Source: Datura wrightii (lineage: Eukaryota > Streptophyta > Magnoliopsida > Solanales > Solanaceae). Taken from it: 64,000 nt of DNA. Both the position numbers and the translations under genes were made by a program. The first letter of the stretch is position 1, and the number at the start of each line of letters is the position of its first letter. The stretch is taken from positions 20,921,501 through 20,985,500 of the forward strand of contig JASDFA010000004.1 of the NCBI GenBank assembly GCA_035772735.1. The letters run 5' to 3'. A model generated the notes under the pieces. That model was not told where the DNA came from, ran no database searches, and worked only from the letters and a program-made list of their open reading frames with translations. Of this stretch, positions 1 to 8,916 are shown in pieces.

Positions 1-1716
1 GTTATAAACTATATATGGTTCAAATGCAAGCAGACATTTATATAATGCAAATAGTTCCTTTCTATTTATTTCCCATTTAATTTGTGGTTCTGTGTACGAT
101 CCTGAATGGTATCTACAGTGGTGTTCTATTTTTTCATTTTCATATTTATATTTTAATACTCCTCCATAGCTATGATTACTAGAATCTGATTCTACTATGT
201 AGGTGAATTTTTTGTTTTCATCCGGAAAATATAGTTTTGGTAGTTCTTTACACATTTCTTTTATCCTTTTTATGTATTTTTTGTCTTTTTCATCAAAGTG
301 ATATTCTATATCCTTTTTTAATTTTCGTTGTAATGGTTTTAGATTTTCTGCTAGTTTTGGTACATATTCTCTTACTTGATTAACTAATCCTAAAAAGGAT
401 TGTAATTTTTTCTTAGTATCTAGTAATTCTTCAGAATTTATTATTTTTTGTACTATATGTGTTTGCATTTTTACACCATTTCTGTCTATTTGTATTCCTA
501 AGAATTCTATTTGGTTTTTCAGTATTTCGGCTTTTTCTTTACTTAGACTTATTCCCGATATTTCTACTATATGTATGAATTTTTCTAAAAGTCTTATATG
601 TTCTTCTTTAGTTCTTGAATATAGCAATATATCGTCTATGTATACAATACAGTTTTCTAATTGATTGAAGTAATTATCCATAAAATGTTGATATCTACCT
701 GGTGCATTTTTATATCCAAAGGGTAATACGTTCCATTCATAAAATCCTTGGGGTACGGTAAATGCTGTTAATTGTTTAGATTCTTCTTCTAGTTTTAAGT
801 GGTAGAATCCTGATTTACAGTCAAATTTACTGAAATAATTATATCCTTGTATCTGTCTTATCTTTAAAATCTTATTTGGTATTGGGTAATTATATGTTTT
901 AGTTTTTGCATTTAAATTTCTATAATCTATTACCATTCTGCTTTTCTTTCTTTTTTGTTCATTATGTTTATTTACTATAAATGTCGGGCTATTATGTTTA
1001 CTATTACTTTCTCGTATGTAATTATTTTCTAATAATTCTTTTATATGCATTTGGAATTCTTTTTGGTCTTCAAAATTGTATCTTAGGGGTTTTTGTGTTA
1101 TTATGCTATTTTCATCTACTAATTCAATTTTTATTTTTGTTTTATGTTTTTCCCATCCTTGTAATGGATTTTCATTATATAATAATTTTAATTTATCTTG
1201 TAATATTTGTTCTTTATTAATTGTAAATATTATCATTTCAATTTTTTGATCGCTAGTTGTTATATTTTCTAATTTTTGAGTAATTTTTTCACTTCCTTTA
1301 ATCCATGGTGTGTTTTTTCTTATTTTGTTATTTACTCTTTTTGCTCCTACTTTTTTATTACATGGGGTGGTAAACCACCAATGTGTTTTTGTTATAGTAT
1401 GTGGGTATAGTTTTTCTAAAAATGGCATTCCTAATAGTATATCTCTATTAGTAAATTCGTAACTGTACATTTCTTCAATTGTTAGTATTTTATCCCATAT
1501 TTGTATTTTTGTATTTTTGGCTTTGTGTGTTATCATACTTCCTTCATTGTTAAATCCAGTAACTATAAGTGGTGATTTTAATTTTTCCCATTTATCTTCT
1601 GGTAAGCAGTTATGTTTACACATATTTGCTCCTGCTCCTGTATCTATCATAGGTGTATAATATCTGTTGTAATATCCTTCCACTATTATTTTCATTAGTA
1701 TATAGATTTTTGTCAT
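1..1716 (-). CDS. Pararetrovirus polymerase: aspartic protease, reverse transcriptase, RNase H (partial, C-terminus off-window)
   Basis: The frame is open for all 572 codons present, from the ATG at 1716-1714 to the window edge. Residues 25-27 are DTG in a retropepsin context (IDTGAGAN), followed by an LLGMPF flap-side motif near residue 96. The RT follows, with VIDYRNLN, a FDCKSGFYH palm motif, VLPFGYKNAP and the catalytic YIDD box at residues 359-362. RNase H begins near residue 500, with an Asp at 511 (ESDSS) and a Glu at 554 (RKEL); its end is off-window. The protein would mature capsid polyprotein and copy pregenomic RNA to DNA. The start lies just after the movement-protein stop at 1721; an earlier ATG at 1724 opens only three codons. 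No inactivating change is seen, unusual for an old insertion. Confidence 0.93.
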   Translation of the reverse strand, partial: MTKIYILMKIIVEGYYNRYYTPMIDTGAGANMCKHNCLPEDKWEKLKSPLIVTGFNNEGSMITHKAKNTKIQIWDKILTIEEMYSYEFTNRDILLGMPFLEKLYPHTITKTHWWFTTPCNKKVGAKRVNNKIRKNTPWIKGSEKITQKLENITTSDQKIEMIIFTINKEQILQDKLKLLYNENPLQGWEKHKTKIKIELVDENSIITQKPLRYNFEDQKEFQMHIKELLENNYIRESNSKHNSPTFIVNKHNEQKRKKSRMVIDYRNLNAKTKTYNYPIPNKILKIRQIQGYNYFSKFDCKSGFYHLKLEEESKQLTAFTVPQGFYEWNVLPFGYKNAPGRYQHFMDNYFNQLENCIVYIDDILLYSRTKEEHIRLLEKFIHIVEISGISLSKEKAEILKNQIEFLGIQIDRNGVKMQTHIVQKIINSEELLDTKKKLQSFLGLVNQVREYVPKLAENLKPLQRKLKKDIEYHFDEKDKKYIKRIKEMCKELPKLYFPDENKKFTYIVESDSSNHSYGGVLKYKYENEKIEHHCRYHSGSYTEPQIKWEINRKELFALYKCLLAFEPYIVYN

Positions 1717-1720
1717 TCTT

Positions 1721-2992
1721 TCATATTAAAGTCCTTTTAATGGTTATCTTTTTATTTTCATAATGTATTATTAGTTGTTTTTCATCTATATTATATGGTT
1801 TGACTGTTTCTAGCCATTTTATTCCTAATGTTATAGTATCTTTACCTTGGTATATTTTAAATTTTATTTTTATTGGTACTCCACCAATAATTAATTCTTG
1901 TTCTGTACTTTGTTCCATACTTGTCAATATTCCTGGTAACTCTGTATTTATATTTTCATTTTTTGTAATTTCTTCTTCTTTTATTAGTTCTCTTGTGACG
2001 TAACTTTCATTTTGTCCTGTATCTATTTTTATTAGGTATTTTCGCTGATTTAATATTCCTGTTATATAGTATTGGTAAGGCTGTATTTCATTTATACTTG
2101 GTTCTAATAATCTTGGTTGTATATCATATTCTATTCTTCTTGAGGTGCTATTTCTAGATGATGATGGTGTATCATAATTTATTCTTTTTGATGTACTTAG
2201 TCTTTCTTTTACTATTTCTAAATCTTCCTCAATATCCATATCTTTGTAACTATAGTCATTATTATCAATAACATTAACTATTTTGTCAAAAGGATTTTCT
2301 ATTTTAATTCTTTGAATTTTATTTTTGGCTGTTATCTTATGTTTTGTAGTTAATACATATAAGTTTTTACATCTAGCTGTAAATATTTTACTACCTGGTG
2401 CCAGTTCTATTCCTGACATTTTCCAGTATAGTACTAGAGATTTATCTATATTCTTGTCATCTAATGCTACTGAGTAGTTAGCACTTATGATAAATTTAAA
2501 TTTTTGGTATATTAAATTTCCTCTAACTGCACTTATTATACTTTTTTCTATTGGGTGGATTATTCTATCATCTGCTAAATATAGCTCAATTGGTGTATCT
2601 ATTCCTTCTCTAAAACATGCTTTTATAAGTATTTCTGTTGCTCCTAGGTGTACGTATTTTATTGGATTTCTAGCTTTTATTTCTTGGATTTCCTTATTTA
2701 TTATCTTTTTATTTATTATAGGTATTTTAGCTTTTCCTTGGGTGTATTTGCAGTCTATTATATGTTCTTTTTGGCTTACTACATAGTATTCTTCTTGTCT
2801 TATTTTAAAGAAATTTTTTAGTTTAGGTATTTCTAATATTTTGTCTACGCTTAAATCTAATTCTTTTCCTTTTATTTGTTCGAACATATTGCTGTCAAAT
2901 ATTATTTTTTGTTCTGAGCTTTCTTTATCTTGATATTCTTCTTTACTTATAATCCTTACATCCGTTTCAGTCATTATCTGTTTCGTATTCAT
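1721..2992 (-). CDS. Pararetrovirus movement protein (30K superfamily) with C-terminal retropepsin-like domain
   Basis: This 423-residue ORF overlaps the end of the coat ORF by 26 nt. Residues about 30-240 match the caulimovirid 30K-type movement protein: YVHLGATEILIK followed by a region ending LADDRI, and later a YWKMSG segment. Such proteins move virus through plasmodesmata. A polar linker (about 245-295) leads to a second domain with IDTGQNESYV, DTG at residues 324-326, and late strands ITLGIKWLE and PYNID that resemble the closing part of retropepsin folds. This is separate from the protease at the start of the next ORF. Whether it is active, and whether it is cleaved from the movement domain, cannot be told from sequence. 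The movement-protein call is strong; the second-protease call is moderate. Confidence 0.85.
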   Translation of the reverse strand: MNTKQIMTETDVRIISKEEYQDKESSEQKIIFDSNMFEQIKGKELDLSVDKILEIPKLKNFFKIRQEEYYVVSQKEHIIDCKYTQGKAKIPIINKKIINKEIQEIKARNPIKYVHLGATEILIKACFREGIDTPIELYLADDRIIHPIEKSIISAVRGNLIYQKFKFIISANYSVALDDKNIDKSLVLYWKMSGIELAPGSKIFTARCKNLYVLTTKHKITAKNKIQRIKIENPFDKIVNVIDNNDYSYKDMDIEEDLEIVKERLSTSKRINYDTPSSSRNSTSRRIEYDIQPRLLEPSINEIQPYQYYITGILNQRKYLIKIDTGQNESYVTRELIKEEEITKNENINTELPGILTSMEQSTEQELIIGGVPIKIKFKIYQGKDTITLGIKWLETVKPYNIDEKQLIIHYENKKITIKRTLI

Positions 2993-4751
2993 TTATCTCA
3001 TTTTCATTATCTATCTCATTTTCATTATCTGTTTTTTCGTATTCTGTTAACTCATATATACTATCTTCATCATTTAGATCACAATCTATATAATCTATTT
3101 GTTTATATTCTTCGTCTTCAATTATTATTTCTACTTCTGAAATTTGTTTTTTATTTACGTTTTTAGGTACTCTACAGTCTCTAGCTAAATGTCCTAATTT
3201 GCCACAGTTGTAGCATTTACATTCTGATATATTTTTCTTAGGTCTATGGGGCCTTTTTTGTTTATAATTTTTTATATAATACCTTTTTCTTGGTCTTTTA
3301 TACTTGTATTTTGTCCTAAATGGTCTGTATTTTTTAATTCTTTTCTTGTATTTGTATTTATTTGTACAACCAAATTGTGGTGCTGTTCTAGTTGTACAAC
3401 ATGCTAAGTTTTTTACTAATATTTTTTCCATTCTCATGTCTTCTTTATGTTTTTCACATAGTTCTGTAAACCATTTTTGTAGAAATTTTATTCTAGATCC
3501 TAGTGTATCTATTAATCCTGATTCTTGCCAGTCTTTAGTTATTTTTGAACTAAATGGTTCTGGTAATTTTGTATAATATAATTTCCTTATTTCTCTGCTT
3601 TCTTCATTTGTATATAATCCTTTATAATAATATTCTTTAAATGCACATGTATATTCATCCATATAACTCATTTTACATATGCTTAATTTATTCATTAGAT
3701 TTCTGTTTAGTTCTTTATCTTTTTGTCGTTCTTCTATTTCGGTAGTCATACTACTAAATTCATTCCTTATTGCCATTTCATATTTGGTTAGTATATCTAT
3801 AGATGTTGTTGCTGGTTCATTATTAATTTTCTTATTATTTCTTAATGTTTCTAAACTTTCTGGTGATAAATTTTGTATCCATATTTTTGTTGTTCCTATT
3901 AATGTTCGTTCTATGTATCCAGGGGCATCTGCTATTAGTATTTTGTTATCTATTAACTGTTTTGAAATATATCCTATCCATAGCTGAATTGTTTTATTTG
4001 TATCTGCAACACAATCTAAATCTAAGAAATTATATTGTTCTTCATTTTGTCTAGGTGTCCAGTTTTTATTTAATCTTTTATTCCATAATGTTTTGCTTCT
4101 ATTTTCCCTTTCGTAAGTATAATAGGTTGGACTAGTATTTGGTCTTCTTGGACTTCTAGTTCCTGATGTACTAGGTTTTTCGTCTATGTCTTCTACATTA
4201 ATTTCTATGTTATTTTCCTTTTCTATTAGATTAGTATAAGTTTCTGATGTTTCTGAATATTGATCTAGGTTTTCTTCATCATTTTGCTCACTTATGTCGT
4301 CTATTCCTATTTTAGGCAGATTTTCTACTGTACCTGATTCTTCTAGTAATATTTTAAATTTTTCTATTTCTTCTGTAAGTCTTAATTCTTCACGTTGTTT
4401 TTCTTTTGCTTTTAATTTTTCTTCATATAATTGTTTAAGTTTTTCTAGTTCTTTTTCTAGCTCTTGGATTCTAGTGTCTTTTTCTTCTTTAATTTGCTGA
4501 ACTTCTATTTGTGCTTGTTTTTTAATTTTTTCTATTTCCTTTTTCCTATCTATTTCTTCATTTTCTTTATTAATCCTTACCATAGCTGTTAAGCTATCTT
4601 CTAGTTTTGCTGATTCTTTTTCTAACATTAAATATAATTGGTCTCCTATCTTTTTAAATCTTCTTCCTAAATTTGAGTGTACAATTTTTATTTCTAATCC
4701 TTTTTGGCTTATATATTTTTCTTCTTCTATAACATATTCTTCCTTGTTCAT
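2967..4751 (-). CDS. Pararetrovirus coat protein precursor with N-terminal coiled coil and CCHC zinc knuckle
   Basis: The protein has 594 residues. About 55-140 is a strongly charged heptad-like coiled coil rich in E, K and L. An acidic, serine-rich segment follows (about 150-200), then a capsid-like region (about 220-440) with LWNKR and IQNLSPESLE segments. A basic tract rich in K, R and Y (about 460-505) precedes a CX2CX4HX4C knuckle at residues 513-526 (CYNCGKLGHLARDC). The C-terminus is very acidic. Basic tract plus knuckle is the RNA-packaging arrangement of caulimovirid and retroviral capsid proteins. Its ATG overlaps the stop of the preceding ORF as ATGA. Part of this gene (3075-3232) is duplicated in inverted orientation at 6007-6164. 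Confidence 0.88.
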   Translation of the reverse strand: MNKEEYVIEEEKYISQKGLEIKIVHSNLGRRFKKIGDQLYLMLEKESAKLEDSLTAMVRINKENEEIDRKKEIEKIKKQAQIEVQQIKEEKDTRIQELEKELEKLKQLYEEKLKAKEKQREELRLTEEIEKFKILLEESGTVENLPKIGIDDISEQNDEENLDQYSETSETYTNLIEKENNIEINVEDIDEKPSTSGTRSPRRPNTSPTYYTYERENRSKTLWNKRLNKNWTPRQNEEQYNFLDLDCVADTNKTIQLWIGYISKQLIDNKILIADAPGYIERTLIGTTKIWIQNLSPESLETLRNNKKINNEPATTSIDILTKYEMAIRNEFSSMTTEIEERQKDKELNRNLMNKLSICKMSYMDEYTCAFKEYYYKGLYTNEESREIRKLYYTKLPEPFSSKITKDWQESGLIDTLGSRIKFLQKWFTELCEKHKEDMRMEKILVKNLACCTTRTAPQFGCTNKYKYKKRIKKYRPFRTKYKYKRPRKRYYIKNYKQKRPHRPKKNISECKCYNCGKLGHLARDCRVPKNVNKKQISEVEIIIEDEEYKQIDYIDCDLNDEDSIYELTEYEKTDNENEIDNENEINEYETDND

Positions 4752-5023
4752 TGTAAATCGTGTTGTAATTTATATTTTAATAGTTGTAATTGTAATTTTA
4801 GATAGGATATTAATTTTTCCTGTGTCTTTATAGGTGTTTGACATGCTTTTGTAATTATATAATAGTTTTCTTTTTCTCTTTTAGATTCTATTTCTGCGAT
4901 TATACAGTAATTTAATCTTTCTTTCCTAAATTTTATTTCATTTGTTATTTCTTTTATTTCTTTTAATAATTGTTGTTTGTATTTTTCGTTGTTATTTATG
5001 TTAATTTTTTCTTCTTCAGACAT
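4748..5023 (-). CDS. Small pararetrovirus ORF 4, 91 aa, unidentified
   Basis: A 91-residue charged protein with a probable helical, coiled-coil segment (KQQLLKEIKEITNEIKFRKE). It starts 28 nt before the end of the preceding small ORF and ends in an ATGA overlap with the coat-protein start. The packing into the ORF chain, not similarity, is the main argument that it is a real viral gene. Badnaviruses and tungroviruses also carry small virion-associated coiled-coil proteins upstream of the large ORF; equivalence is only suggested. Confidence 0.65.
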   Translation of the reverse strand: MSEEEKININNNEKYKQQLLKEIKEITNEIKFRKERLNYCIIAEIESKREKENYYIITKACQTPIKTQEKLISYLKLQLQLLKYKLQHDLQ

Positions 5024-5202
5024 TTTATATATTTATATTCTGTTTCTGAAATTATATCTATTAAATATCCAAGTCTAATATTATTTGTTTTATTTAAGCT
5101 TAAGAGTTTATATTCAGGATATAATATTTTTAACTGATTTTTTAATTTTTTAGCTTTTTTACGGATATGACCTTTCTTTGATTTATTCTGTGTTTGGTTC
5201 AT
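4996..5202 (-). CDS. Small pararetrovirus ORF 3, 68 aa, basic
   Basis: A 68-residue, strongly basic protein; the N-terminal third is mostly K, R and N (KSKKGHIRKKAKKLKNQ), which could bind nucleic acid. Its ATG overlaps the TGA of the preceding ORF as ATGA, and its end overlaps the next ORF by 28 nt. No family is recognised. Confidence 0.6.
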   Translation of the reverse strand: MNQTQNKSKKGHIRKKAKKLKNQLKILYPEYKLLSLNKTNNIRLGYLIDIISETEYKYIKCLKKKKLT

Positions 5203-5414
5203 TGGTTAAACATTTTATTATAGTATTCTATTTTTAATGGTTCTAATCTTTGTAACTCTTCTATACATCCATATGCGTACTCTAAATATTCCAGATTACG
5301 TTCTAGATTACTATCTTTCATATATTCCCTTATATTATCTTGTAATAAAAGCTTTGTTAATCTTATACTTTCCATAGTATCTAACCAGTATTCCATATAT
5401 TCATAATTTACCAT
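5199..5414 (-). CDS. Small pararetrovirus ORF 2, 71 aa, unidentified
   Basis: A 71-residue acidic protein rich in Y, L and E, probably helical (NLEYLEYAYGCIEELQRLE). It starts 3 nt after the stop of ORF 1 and ends in an ATGA overlap with ORF 3. No family is recognised; the case for a gene rests on its place in the tightly packed chain. Confidence 0.6.
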   Translation of the reverse strand: MVNYEYMEYWLDTMESIRLTKLLLQDNIREYMKDSNLERNLEYLEYAYGCIEELQRLEPLKIEYYNKMFNQ

Positions 5415-5417
5415 TTT

Positions 5418-5648
5418 TTATTCTAAATCCTTATCTAATTTTCTAATTTCTTCTATAGTCATTTCCGTCCAATCTTGGTTAATTAACTTTATAGTTTCTT
5501 CTAATTCTATTATCTCTTCTAATATTTTAGACAATAATTTCATTATACATAAGACAAGTAACTCATATCTATGATTCGTTCCTGATAGGTCTGAATTCAT
5601 TTTATGAATTTTTCTAAACATGGTATTCCTTTTAATCTCCTTAGGCAT
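5418..5648 (-). CDS. Small pararetrovirus ORF 1, 76 aa, first frame after the leader
   Basis: A 76-residue protein with a helical, leucine- and isoleucine-rich centre (LLSKILEEIIELEETIK) that may form a coiled coil. It is the first substantial ORF after the leader and lies 3 nt upstream of ORF 2. A second in-frame ATG lies 9 codons in, so the exact start is uncertain. No family is recognised. Confidence 0.6.
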   Translation of the reverse strand: MPKEIKRNTMFRKIHKMNSDLSGTNHRYELLVLCIMKLLSKILEEIIELEETIKLINQDWTEMTIEEIRKLDKDLE

Positions 5649-6006
5649 TATTCGAAATTATCTAATTCTTATATCGTTATTCTGAATTATCCTTTTGGGT
5701 CATTACTATGCGTTTTCAGTTATAATCAGTTACCCTAACAATGACTTCAACTTCGTGTACTCCCCTAAAACGGCTCTCCTGGCCTAACCGGTTTCCACAT
5801 TAGGATGTCTTAGTCTGGGCATACTTACTCATAACTTACTAAACACGTACATAGCAAACTTAATCAGGCATTCATAAAAACGATATAACAAGAAGATATT
5901 AACAAATAATACTTAGCAGATTATCAGGAATACAACAGTTTAGTTATTCATAATTATGAATAAACATACCTCAGTTTGTAGTTTTGCATCACTGCTAGAT
6001 TTTTCC
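5649..6006 (-). promoter_or_regulatory. Pararetrovirus leader/intergenic segment, truncated at an inversion junction
   Basis: About 358 nt of non-coding sequence upstream of the first viral ORF on the minus strand. It holds several short ATG-initiated frames, as in caulimovirid leaders. I did not find the tRNA-Met primer site (TGGTATCAGAGC type) or a convincing TATA box, so the promoter and primer site have probably been lost at the junction at 6006/6007 or lie elsewhere in the viral genome. Confidence 0.5.
5944..5963. repeat. 20-bp perfect palindrome in the viral leader
   Basis: TTATTCATAATTATGAATAA equals its own reverse complement. It lies about 43 bp from the inversion junction at 6006/6007. 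An AT-rich palindrome could extrude as a cruciform or be a chance occurrence in AT-rich DNA. Confidence 0.6.
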
Positions 6007-6164
6007 ATATATCAGAATGTAAATGCTACAACTGTGGCAAATTAGGACATTTAGCTAGAGACTGTAGAGTACCTAAAAACGTAAATAAAAAACAAATTTC
6101 AGAAGTAGAAATAATAATTGAAGACGAAGAATATAAACAAATAGATTATATAGATTATGATCTA
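6007..6164 (+). repeat. Inverted 158-nt copy of the coat-protein zinc-knuckle region
   Basis: This stretch matches the reverse complement of 3075-3232, covering the CCHC knuckle and the following acidic segment, with one mismatch (position 6157). It lies head to head with the main viral copy, so the locus is rearranged. At 6161-6165 it passes directly into Athila env-like sequence. The single mismatch creates an ATG at 6157 in frame with the downstream env-like frame. Confidence 0.9.
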
Positions 6165-7062
6165 TGCCAATTGGAACCCGACTATCAGGAGTCACACTAT
6201 CAAAATCAAAGGGCAAATAGTCTCCTTGGAGCCCCACCACCTCAATGCCATCATAGGAGCGCGGGACACAGACACCCACGTACTCCGACAGCTGAACATT
6301 ACCCCACCGTATGCGGACATCAGATGCACATTGTGTGGGACTCGATCGACAGCTAGATGGAGCAGACACAAAGAGAGGGGCTACCACCAGACTCTGCCCT
6401 ATTCACAGATGAACAGGGAAGCCAGAATATGGCTGAAGATTGTATGTTCCTGCCTCATCCCGGGGGTACACATGACAGATGTAACCCAGGATCGTGTATG
6501 CCTGGTGTACGCCCTGATGAAAGGGTTGGAGATCAACGTGGGGGCGGTAATTATCTCCGCCATGAAGAGAGCCCGGTTGCACCAGGGGCACAGGTTTGGC
6601 TTCGGTGGACTACTGACCACCTTCCTCAGGGGCCTAGATATCGAGGAGGAGGTCTTTGACTATATCCCGCAGATGGAGCGGCGAGCCATAGATGTTACTA
6701 AAACTAAGACTCCCGACACCACCCACGGGCCAGTGCTTACACTTGGTGAGCGACATGCTCGTGATGATCAGTATATGGCTCGAATGTATGGGATGAAGAT
6801 GCTCCAGCTGAGGATAGGCGGGAGGCCAGCGACAGAGGATGAGCTATGGCAGCTCGAGCTAGACTACCCCTTCGGCGAAAATGCCAGGGCTCTATGCTGA
6901 GTGGGGCCAGCATTTGTATAGCCCACAGATGATGATGGCCCCACAGATGAGGAGACACGTTGGGAGGACTCTGATGTGGAGTCCGATGATGACGACGGGG
7001 CCGATTCAGACATGGGAGATGAAGCAGCAGCACCCGACGAAGAAGTGGAATACTTTGACTGA
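6157..7062 (+). pseudogene. Athila-type env-like ORF (plant transposon protein domain), 5' truncated
   Basis: From about 6163 the frame encodes a protein with IYANW near the start, then a segment such as REARIWLKIVCSCLIPGVH and a G-L-E-I-N-V-G region. This is the pattern of the 'putative plant transposon protein' domain in the third ORF of Athila gypsy elements. The frame stops at TGA 6898-6900 and TAG 6919-6921, then continues in the same phase into a very acidic tail (DSDVESDDDDGADSD) ending at TGA 7060-7062, so two nonsense changes separate body and tail. The 5' part is missing at the junction with viral DNA, and the ATG at 6157 lies in the viral fragment. The function of the domain is not known. 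Element family is inferred from domain plus downstream LTR. Confidence 0.72.
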
Positions 7063-8916
7063 TCAGGGAGTTCCACCACCCAATTTTGTGCTATTTTAAT
7101 TTTTATGAACACTGGGGACAGTGTTCGAGCTAAGTGTGGGGTGGGAGTAGTTAGGTGCTGGGCTGTGCTGTTTTGTATGTATGCTCTCATTTGTTGTCGT
7201 GCATGTGAAATTTTGTGTTCCCTGTGATGTATGAATTGTTAAGTGTTGTTCTGTATTTGTAAATTTATGTTAAATTGATGTGTGTTGCTAAATGTTGCTA
7301 GCTGATTCTGTACATATTTTTGTTATCGAAATGATCAATATTTTAAAAAAAAACAATTTTAAAATATTCTGTATATATTTTTGTTATCAAAATGATCGAT
7401 ATTTTTGACTTTTTTTGTTACTCTTGGGTTTCTCGGCGTTTGTTTTCGGTTCTTTTACCGAGAATGGTCCCATTGAATCGAAGTCATAGTAGTGACCGTT
7501 CCCTTTGACGGATGGATGACGACCGTCTTAAGGGAAATGTAGTCGTTAGGAGTAGATTTTTTTCAATCAGTTTTTGTTTCTTTGTTGGGTTGCATCCCAA
7601 AACCTGTAGTTACTGTATGGTTGCGAAATTCTGGTTGCGTGTTGTACATGATATTTAAAATGCAAAGGTGATTCGTATGAAAGCATGCAACTTTGTAAAT
7701 ATGTTGAGATACCTAGGCCATAGAGTTTGATTCAGTGTGATTGAGGCTTAATGTTTGAATTATTGTAATTAGCTGATTGAAGAGTCTATGAATACATCTT
7801 GAATTGAGCATGTGCAAAAAAAGTGTGAAGTGAGGTGTTGTTATTCCATGCTATTATGAAGTGTCTACAACTTGCCTGGGGTGTGTACAAAACGAAATGA
7901 AGGAGGTGTATTGTAGGAAAGGATGTAGGCATTTCTTTGTTTTAACCGAGAGTTTCTATTTTTCCTTGTTGTACCCAATTTGATTGTATACCCTAGTCAT
8001 CCCGTTGAGCCTTTAGCCTATTATTTTTTCTTTTGTCATAAAGTGTAAACCGAGCTTAATTCCTTCTTTTCATTAGCCGTAAAGTCTATACAAAACTCTT
8101 AAGCGCTTAAGAAGAGAAAATCATTTTCCCGAAATGTCGAAGAGTGAGAATGGTGAAAAGAAAAAGAAAAGCCGAGGGAGAGAAGAAAAGAAAAAGTTGA
8201 AGGTGCACTTGCTATAAATAAACTATAATGAAGGTGCATGAATAATCTTTGTTTTTGTGTCAAGTGTGCTTAATACGATGGGCCATACTAAAGAAAAACA
8301 TCAAGAATGGGAAGATGAAAAAAAAAAGAAACAATGTCCATGAGTTGATGGGATGTGTTGAGAAGGCGCTTAAGGATGCTAGTGGCTATTATTGGCTAAC
8401 CCAATATTTACTAGTTCCGTAGCTTCCATTACAACCCGTTAAAGTCCTACGTGATCTTACATCGCACTTCTTTATATAAGTGGAGTAATACACTAAGGGC
8501 AAGCTTATGGGTCATGACATGATGCATGTGAATTCTTTTGGGAGAGAGAGTGAAAGTGTGTTTACATGCCCCTGCTTAAAATTTTGTGAGTCATATGAGC
8601 AAAAAGGGGAAGATTCTCTTGTGTTGTGAGGGCACATGCTTGATGAAAGATTAATTTTTGTGTCGGATATCTTGATCAACTGATTTGCATGAGTTTGCCA
8701 ATATCGAGAGTCGATTCTTAAAGTCTAGGAGGTCTTGATGTATTGAAGGTCATTGCATTGATAACACCATGCATGTTTTCTTGATGATTTGCTGTATTGA
8801 ATAATCGGTATGACCGTAGCCTAAATTGTCGAACAAAGTAGCGAGGTTGGGATGTAAATTGCATGAAGTGTAGGATTGTTGTTCGAGGACGAACAAGGAT
8901 TTAAGTGTGGGGTAAG
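7063..8916 (+). mobile_element. 3' non-coding region of the Athila-type element
   Basis: There is no gene. A TAAGTGTGGGGTGGG stretch follows the env-like ORF at 7131-7145, and a second similar purine-rich motif (TTAAGTGTGGGGTAAG, 8901-8916) directly precedes the LTR and is the likely polypurine tract. A roughly 40-bp AT-rich motif is duplicated near 7305-7350 and 7362-7405. Confidence 0.55.

Larger units (their letters stand above)
1..6006 (-). mobile_element. Endogenous pararetrovirus (Caulimoviridae, solendovirus/cavemovirus-like), left part off-window
   Basis: Seven consecutive minus-strand frames are open with no stop or frameshift: four small ORFs, a coiled-coil/zinc-knuckle coat-protein ORF, a movement-protein ORF and a protease-RT-RNase H ORF. 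Neighbours overlap by 4-28 nt or are separated by only a few nt. The order coat, movement, polymerase resembles cavemoviruses and solendoviruses (known integrated in Solanaceae) rather than caulimoviruses, where the movement protein comes first. No integrase is seen, as expected for this family. A transactivator gene, if present, would lie left of base 1. The segment is very A-rich on its coding strand, unlike the gypsy elements beside it. The genus is inferred; membership in Caulimoviridae is well supported. Confidence 0.9.

Noticed and set aside
5649..6006. tRNA-Met primer binding site in the viral leader
   Set aside because: No TGGTATCAGAGC-like sequence on the minus strand; GAGAGCC near 5770 is too short a match.
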